Positions 58,761 through 64,000 of a stretch of DNA of 64,000 nucleotides are shown one piece after another; the stretch's first letter is position 1; each line of letters starts with the position of its first letter. The stretch lies in assembly GCF_015159595.1 (NCBI RefSeq), contig NZ_CP063304.1:930001-994000 (forward strand). Reading direction: 5' to 3'. Below the pieces are notes generated by a model. That model did not search any database, was not told where the DNA came from, and saw only the letters and a program-made list of their open reading frames with translations. The translations under genes and the position numbers were made by a program. The DNA is from Blautia liquoris (GTDB lineage: Bacteria; Bacillota; Clostridia; Lachnospirales; Lachnospiraceae).

Positions 58761-60751
58761 AAGAGGGAACAATAATAGGAAAAAGATACGAGGTCGTCAA
58801 TCGTATCGGCGGCGGCGGCATGGCCGATGTATACAAAGCGAACGACAATAAACTAAATCGTATGGTGGCTGTCAAAGTCATGAAATCGGAATTCCAGGAG
58901 GATCCGACATTTATATCTAAATTTCGCAAAGAGGCCCAGTCCGCAGCAGGGCTTTCACACCCGAACATTGTAAATGTCTATGATTTCGGAGATGAAAATG
59001 GTCTCTATTATATCGTAATGGAACTGGTTGAGGGCATCACGCTGAAAGATTATATTGTCAGAAAAGGTAAACTGAGCGTGAAAGAAGCGACTAGCATTGC
59101 AATTCAGGTATCACTGGGACTGCAGGCAGCCCATAACCGTGGAATTATCCACAGGGATGTCAAACCACAGAATATCATTATCTCTGTGGATGGAAAGGTA
59201 AAGCTTTCAGATTTTGGTATTGCAAAGGCGACAAATTCCAATACCATAACTTCAAATGTGATGGGATCGGTTCACTATAGTTCGCCGGAACAGGTAAGAG
59301 GTGGATTCAGCAACGAGAAGAGTGATATCTATTCACTGGGAATCACACTTTATGAGATGGTAACGGGAAGGGTACCTTTTGACGGAGAGACAACGGTGGC
59401 CATCGCCATCAAGCACCTTCAGGAGGAAATCGTTCCACCGTCAAAATATGCACCGGGTCTTCCCTATGCACTGGAACAGATCATATTAAAGTGTACGCAG
59501 AAAAGTCCGGACCGCCGATACAGCAACATGACGGAACTAATTGACGATCTGAAACATTCACTTATGGACCCGCAGGGGAATTTTGTGGGTATTGCACCGC
59601 TAAGTTCACATGCAAAGACAGTTATGCTCTCCCCGGAAGAGATGGAGGATATTCGAAATACGCAGGTAAGGGACAGCGGTGATACCACCGAGAATATGTA
59701 TGCGGATCTGGATTCCACTGATGATGAGGACTATGATGGAAATGATGACGACGATGACGATTACGATGATTATGACGACGATGACGATGAAAAATCGGGA
59801 CTTGAAAAAGGAATAACGATTGCGAGCTTTATTATCGGAGCTTTAATTGTTGTCATACTGATCTTTTTCATAGCAAAAGCAGCAGGAATCATGGGGGCCG
59901 GAAAAAAGAACAAGCCAACAGTTACACCGGAACCAACTCAGATAGAAGAGGACAAGGACAAGGATTCTTCCAATAACGATGCAGCCGATAAAGACAAAAC
60001 TGAAAACACAGAACCTGTAAAACCTGCAAATGAAGACAATCAGGTTACAGTGCCGGATATTACGAATAAAACTCAGCAGGAAGCCATGGATCTTTTGAAC
60101 AGCCTCAATCTCGGCGGAAGATACACCGGCGAAGAAAATTCGGACACGGTAGAAGAGGGTAAAGTATCTTCACAGGAGATTGCTGCCGGACAGAAGATAG
60201 AAAAGAATACTACGGTTAACTTCAAGATTAGTACAGGAAAAGCTCAGATAGAGGTCCCAAGTGAGATTACCGGTGTCAGTCAGGCTGATGCGACAGCGAA
60301 ACTTGCGGCTCTGGGACTGATTGTTTCCGATCATGTTGAAAAGCAGAACAGTGATTCCGTTGCAGCAGGCAATGTTATCACAACGAGTCCGGCACCGGGA
60401 AGCAAGGTAGCTCCGGGTTCAGAGATTTCAATGATTGTAAGCAATGGGCCCAAATCGACACCTGTACCTGAGAAACCGAATGATAACGACGATTCGAATA
60501 AGGGCAATACAAACGGTGAGGGTGACAGCACAAACGCATCAGATGTACCGATTGGTAACTATAGTGGGTCTCCTGTTTCGACTGTGAAAGCAAAACTTGA
60601 AGCTTCCGGACTAACAGTCAAAGTTGTATATACTTCTGAGGGGAAAGTCGGAAAAGGTGAAATCGTAGGACAGGATGTTCCAGACGGGAGCAAACTTGCA
60701 TCTGGCAAAACAATTACACTTACGGTCTACGATCCCGATAAGGCGGGCTGA
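58754..60751 (+). CDS. prkC: PASTA-domain serine/threonine kinase PrkC
   Basis: The 665-residue protein has a Hanks-type kinase domain (about 10-265) with IGGGGMADVYKAND, AVKVMK (Lys), IIHRDVKPQNII and DFGIAKA. This is followed by an Asp-rich stretch (about 318-352), a transmembrane helix (about 357-380), and three extracellular PASTA repeats (about 430-495, 497-565, 600-663). It senses muropeptides or lipid II and controls cell wall growth and spore germination. Long low-complexity linkers rich in Asn, Asp and Lys join TM and PASTA parts. Confidence 0.95.
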   Translation: MLKEGTIIGKRYEVVNRIGGGGMADVYKANDNKLNRMVAVKVMKSEFQEDPTFISKFRKEAQSAAGLSHPNIVNVYDFGDENGLYYIVMELVEGITLKDYIVRKGKLSVKEATSIAIQVSLGLQAAHNRGIIHRDVKPQNIIISVDGKVKLSDFGIAKATNSNTITSNVMGSVHYSSPEQVRGGFSNEKSDIYSLGITLYEMVTGRVPFDGETTVAIAIKHLQEEIVPPSKYAPGLPYALEQIILKCTQKSPDRRYSNMTELIDDLKHSLMDPQGNFVGIAPLSSHAKTVMLSPEEMEDIRNTQVRDSGDTTENMYADLDSTDDEDYDGNDDDDDDYDDYDDDDDEKSGLEKGITIASFIIGALIVVILIFFIAKAAGIMGAGKKNKPTVTPEPTQIEEDKDKDSSNNDAADKDKTENTEPVKPANEDNQVTVPDITNKTQQEAMDLLNSLNLGGRYTGEENSDTVEEGKVSSQEIAAGQKIEKNTTVNFKISTGKAQIEVPSEITGVSQADATAKLAALGLIVSDHVEKQNSDSVAAGNVITTSPAPGSKVAPGSEISMIVSNGPKSTPVPEKPNDNDDSNKGNTNGEGDSTNASDVPIGNYSGSPVSTVKAKLEASGLTVKVVYTSEGKVGKGEIVGQDVPDGSKLASGKTITLTVYDPDKAG

Positions 60752-60766
60752 TGACAAATATCATAT

Positions 60767-61648
60767 ATGACAGGTAAAATAATAAAAGGAATTGCCGGAT
60801 TCTACTATGTAGTAGCAGAATCCGGCATCTATGAATGTAAAGCAAAGGGCATATTCAGAAAAGAGAAGAAAAAACCTCTTGTGGGAGACAATGTTGAGAT
60901 AGAAGTTCTGGATTCTGGCGAAATGACCGGAAATATATATCAGATTCTGCCGAGAAAGAATGAACTGATACGACCGGCTGTAGCAAATGCCGATCAGGCG
61001 ATGGTGATTTTTGCGCTGGAAAGCCCAAAACCCAATATTGGCCTTTTAGATCGGTTTCTTCTCATGATGGAGCTGCAGCATGTTCCGGCCGTGATTTGTT
61101 TTAACAAGGAGGATCTGGTTTGCAAGGACCAGGCTGCGGAGCTTGAAAAGATCTACCTGGGGTGCGGTTATGACGTACTTTTTTGCAGTGCAAAGCAAAA
61201 TGAGGGCATAGACGAGATAAGAAAGAAACTTCAGGGAAAAACTACAGTTGTATCAGGTCCTTCTGGCGTTGGAAAATCATCGATTACGAACCTTCTTCAA
61301 AAGAATGTTCTGATGGAAACAGGGGAGATCAGTAAGAAACTGAAACGTGGGAAGAACACGACGAGGCACTCACAGCTCATCCTGGTGGATAATGATACAT
61401 TTATCATGGACACACCAGGGTTTAGTTCTCTGGACCTTATTGATGTTTCAGACGAAAAACTCCGGTTTTATTTTCCGGAATTTGAACCGTATGAAGGCCG
61501 ATGTCGTTTTAACGGCTGTGTCCATGTGCATGAACCAGGCTGTCAAGTCAAAAAGGATGTATCTGCCGGCGTGCTATCTGCATCCAGATATGATAATTAT
61601 GTGTCTTTTTACAATGAACAAAAAGAAAGAGAAAAAAGGAGATATTAA
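60767..61648 (+). CDS. rsgA: Ribosome small subunit GTPase RsgA
   Basis: The 293-residue circularly permuted GTPase has an N-terminal OB fold (about 1-65), then G4 (CFNKEDLV), G1 (SGPSGVGKSSI), G3 (DTPGFSS) and a C-terminal zinc site (CRFNGCVHVHEPGC). It acts in late 30S assembly. No strong ribosome site precedes the ATG at 60767; only AAGGCGGG, about 18 bases away, was seen, so translation may depend on coupling to prkC. Confidence 0.94.
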   Translation: MTGKIIKGIAGFYYVVAESGIYECKAKGIFRKEKKKPLVGDNVEIEVLDSGEMTGNIYQILPRKNELIRPAVANADQAMVIFALESPKPNIGLLDRFLLMMELQHVPAVICFNKEDLVCKDQAAELEKIYLGCGYDVLFCSAKQNEGIDEIRKKLQGKTTVVSGPSGVGKSSITNLLQKNVLMETGEISKKLKRGKNTTRHSQLILVDNDTFIMDTPGFSSLDLIDVSDEKLRFYFPEFEPYEGRCRFNGCVHVHEPGCQVKKDVSAGVLSASRYDNYVSFYNEQKEREKRRY

Positions 61649-61650
61649 GA

Positions 61651-62331
61651 ATGTATCAGTTGTCACCCTCTATCCTGGGAGCGGATTTTTACAATCTGGA
61701 AAAACAGATTATGCAGGTTGAAAAGGCCGGATGTAAGTGGCTTCATGTCGATGTTATGGATGGGATGTTTGTACCAAGCATATCTATGGGAATGCCCGTG
61801 ATCAGTTCTGTCAGAGAACATACCTCCCTTTTTCTTGACGTTCATCTGATGATTGAGAAACCGGAGAGATATATCAAGGAGTTTGCAAAAAGCGGAGCGG
61901 ACATGATCACTGTGCATACCGAAGCCTGTACACATCTCGACCGCACACTTACTTTGATTCATGAATGTGGTGCAAAGGCAGGTGTAGCGTTAAATCCTGC
62001 AACTTCTCTTGATACCTTAGAATATGTTCTCGATAAAGTGGACATGGTTCTTTTGATGACGGTAAATCCCGGATTTGGTGGCCAAAGGTACATTCCTTCT
62101 TGTACTTCCAAGATCCGAAGATTGAGAGAGAAGATAAATTCTTTGGGATATCAGGCAGACATCGAGGTAGATGGAGGAATTAATTTTGATACCATCAATA
62201 CGGTTCTGGATGCCGGGGCAAATGTGATTGTTGCCGGCTCTGCAGTGTTCCATGGCGATATCACAGATCATATTCATAAGTTTCAGGAACAGTTTGCCCA
62301 ATACAACAGGAAAGCAGGAAAGAAAAGTTGA
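61651..62331 (+). CDS. rpe: Ribulose-phosphate 3-epimerase
   Basis: The 226-residue TIM-barrel protein has LSPSILGADF at the start, HVDVMDGMFVPS (metal His and Asp), LDVHLMIEKPERY, MTVNPGFGGQ and VDGGINFDT. It interconverts ribulose-5- and xylulose-5-phosphate. AAAAAGGAG precedes the ATG. The rsgA-rpe-thiN order is conserved in Firmicutes. Confidence 0.95.
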   Translation: MYQLSPSILGADFYNLEKQIMQVEKAGCKWLHVDVMDGMFVPSISMGMPVISSVREHTSLFLDVHLMIEKPERYIKEFAKSGADMITVHTEACTHLDRTLTLIHECGAKAGVALNPATSLDTLEYVLDKVDMVLLMTVNPGFGGQRYIPSCTSKIRRLREKINSLGYQADIEVDGGINFDTINTVLDAGANVIVAGSAVFHGDITDHIHKFQEQFAQYNRKAGKKS

Positions 62332-62978
62332 ACATGATATTAATCAGCGGGGGCAGAATCGATCCAGATTTTGTCCTCGATTTTATAAAAAGGCATGAAG
62401 GGGATCAGATAGCCGCCATAGACAGGGGACTAAAGTTTTGCAGTGAGCAGGGAATCCGTCCGAATTATATTGTGGGTGATTTTGACAGTCTTCCCGGGGG
62501 AATCTTAGAAAGATATGAATCAGACGCCGATATTTCTATTCGTCGACTCAAACCGGAAAAGGATGATTCCGATACAGAGGCAGCATTTCATCTTTCTCTT
62601 GATCTGGGTGTGGACACTATATACCTTCTGGGTGCAACCGGAACTCGCATAGATCATATGATTGCGAATATACAGCTGCTGGTTTTGGCGGTGTTAAAAG
62701 GAATTCGAATGTATCTGATTGATCCGAATAATCTGATCACGGCGCTGATTCGTCCGGCCATTTTGAAAAGGGAAGAACAGTACGGAAATTACGTGTCTTT
62801 TTTTCCCTGGGGTGATGAGGTGACAGATCTCACCTTGACAGGATTCAAATATCCTTTGACACGTTATCATCTGACGCATGTAAGCTGCGGTCTTTCACTC
62901 AGCAACGAAATTGCAGAAGATAATGCCAGTGTAGAGTTTCAAAGCGGAATTCTGCTTATGATACAGTCTAAGGACTAA
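62328..62978 (+). CDS. thiN: Thiamine diphosphokinase
   Basis: The protein (216 residues from TTG 62328) has the ThiN motifs PNYIVGDFDSLP and KPEKDDSDTEAAF and the GATGTRIDHM core, with a C-terminal beta domain. It phosphorylates thiamine to thiamine diphosphate. TTG at 62328, overlapping the rpe stop, is 7 bases from AGGAA; ATG at 62334 is the alternative. No thiamine riboswitch lies in this region. Confidence 0.92.
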   Translation: MNMILISGGRIDPDFVLDFIKRHEGDQIAAIDRGLKFCSEQGIRPNYIVGDFDSLPGGILERYESDADISIRRLKPEKDDSDTEAAFHLSLDLGVDTIYLLGATGTRIDHMIANIQLLVLAVLKGIRMYLIDPNNLITALIRPAILKREEQYGNYVSFFPWGDEVTDLTLTGFKYPLTRYHLTHVSCGLSLSNEIAEDNASVEFQSGILLMIQSKD

Positions 62979-63004
62979 ACTGTGAGATTACAAAGGCTGC
63001 CTCT

Positions 63005-63032
63005 TTTAAACTTTACCGTAATGTGGTATCAT
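63005..63032 (+). promoter_or_regulatory. Possible promoter of ychF
   Basis: TTTAAA and TATCAT are separated by 16 bp, about 70 bp before ychF. Confidence 0.4.
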
Positions 63033-63101
63033 CAGGATTGCGAACAGACAAAGTGTCTTACAATTATGTAGATAAAGAAAGCTGATAGAGAAAGGATTAT
63101 T

Positions 63102-64000
63102 ATGGAATTAGGAATTATTGGATTGCCAAATGTTGGGAAAAGTACGCTGTTTAATTCACTGACAAAAGCCGGAGCAGAATCGGCGAATTATCCCTTTTGT
63201 ACGATAGACCCTAATGTAGGGATTGTACCGGTACCGGATGAAAGAATCAAATTACTGGGTGATTTTTATCATTCCAAAAAAGTCACACCGGCAACGGTAG
63301 AGTTTGTTGACATTGCCGGTTTAGTAAAGGGCGCCTCGAAAGGCGAGGGCCTTGGTAATCAGTTCTTGGCTAATATCCGCGAAGTGGATGCAATCGTGCA
63401 TGTTGTCCGCTGCTTTGAGGATGAGAATGTCGTACATGTGGATGGTTCTATTGATCCGGGACGGGACATCGAGACGATAGATTTGGAACTTATCTTTGCA
63501 GATATCGAGGTTCTGGACAGAAGAATTTCCAAAACTGCAAAATCGGCCCGTATGGATAAAGCGGCTGCGAAAGAACTGGACATGCAAAAACGCCTGAAGG
63601 CACATCTGGAGGACGGTAAAGATGCTATCTCCTTCAAAACAGATGATGAGGATGAACTGGTCTGGATTAAGGAATATAATCTGCTGACTGATAAGCCGGT
63701 GATCTATGCAGCAAATGTCGGCGAAGACGATCTTGCGGATGACGGAGCGTCGAATCCATGCGTTCAAAGCGTGAGAGAGTATGCGTCTGTCCACAACAGT
63801 GAGGTATTCGTGATCTGTGCTGAAATCGAAGCAGAAATTTCGGAACTGGATGAAGATGAGAAACAGGAATTTCTGGAAGATTTGGGGCTTAAGGAATCCG
63901 GTCTTGACAAACTAATCGAGACCAGTTACCGCACTTTAGGACTTATGAGCTTTCTGACAGCCGGAGAAGATGAGACCAGAGCATGGACAATTCCAGTGAA
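63102..64000 (+). CDS. ychF: Redox-regulated ATPase/GTPase YchF (partial, runs off the window)
   Basis: The frame is open from the ATG at 63102 to the window end (299 complete codons of about 365). It shows the Obg-family G domain: [14 protein letters not shown] (G1), [19 protein letters not shown] (G3 area) and YAANVGEDD (changed G4, as in YchF, which prefers ATP), plus the coiled-coil insertion (about 125-195). The TGS domain lies outside. YchF binds ribosomes and is linked to stress responses. AGAAAGGAT precedes the start. Confidence 0.95.
   Translation, partial: MELGIIGLPNVGKSTLFNSLTKAGAESANYPFCTIDPNVGIVPVPDERIKLLGDFYHSKKVTPATVEFVDIAGLVKGASKGEGLGNQFLANIREVDAIVHVVRCFEDENVVHVDGSIDPGRDIETIDLELIFADIEVLDRRISKTAKSARMDKAAAKELDMQKRLKAHLEDGKDAISFKTDDEDELVWIKEYNLLTDKPVIYAANVGEDDLADDGASNPCVQSVREYASVHNSEVFVICAEIEAEISELDEDEKQEFLEDLGLKESGLDKLIETSYRTLGLMSFLTAGEDETRAWTIPV

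Overview
The window looks like a chromosome segment from a spore-forming, moderate-GC Clostridia bacterium, most likely Lachnospiraceae. Three things suggest this. The gene order matches Bacillus/Clostridium blocks (hup-rqcP-yabP-yabQ-divIC-spoIIE-tilS-hpt-ftsH, murE-priA-def-fmt-rsmB-rlmN-prpC-prkC-rsgA-rpe-thiN, and sua5-'ywlE'-rpiB-upp). There are many sporulation genes (cwlD, a GH18 spore hydrolase, yabP, yabQ, spoIIE, spoIIM, a CotS-like gene, sleL). MurE carries the DNPR signature of meso-diaminopimelate enzymes. No rRNA, tRNA or CRISPR array was seen.

Layout. 1-8.9 kb holds the end of an unknown gene, a ferredoxin, mecA, a DUF1858 protein, a 6S-like RNA, a GH18 protein, a DivIVA-like protein, cwlD, then the sua5/phosphatase-like/rpiB/upp/dCMP deaminase group. 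9-17.4 kb holds proS with a T-box leader, a methyltransferase, an AT-rich unknown membrane-anchored protein, cca, a CotS-like kinase-fold protein and a phosphohexomutase. 17.4-24.6 kb is the hup-to-ftsH division and sporulation block. 24.6-35.3 kb holds a GH13 amylase, trpS, a sugar isomerase/xylulokinase operon, spoIIM, xerD and a DAHP synthase, with two orphan promoter-terminator units that may be small RNAs. 49.4-64 kb is a dense housekeeping run from murE to ychF, which runs off the window.

The most striking structure is a 12.77-kb element (35769-48542 plus one copy of an 8-bp core). It splits a LysM-GH18 spore cortex hydrolase gene (sleL/yaaH family) exactly at a GTATATCC repeat. Removing the element and one repeat copy gives an in-frame 424-codon gene, as with skin elements that interrupt sigK. 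The element encodes a large serine recombinase right beside its left end and a divergent 53-residue protein that is a candidate directionality factor. Its cargo is two two-component/ABC-exporter modules, an M50-type membrane protease and a membrane-anchored XRE regulator, which suggests peptide-antibiotic sensing and defence. It has no replication or conjugation genes.

A second theme is a recurrent regulatory architecture in front of sporulation genes (spoIIM, yabP, cwlD, and one unknown gene). A terminator-like hairpin carries the gene's Shine-Dalgarno in its 3' arm, and a SigE/SigK-type -10 box (CATAnnnT) lies inside the hairpin. Read-through RNA from upstream should be terminated or have its ribosome site masked. 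RNA started at the embedded sporulation promoter would lack the 5' arm and be translatable. SpoIIE is unusually short (494 residues, one membrane segment) and is preceded by a 21-bp-spaced, Spo0A-type promoter.
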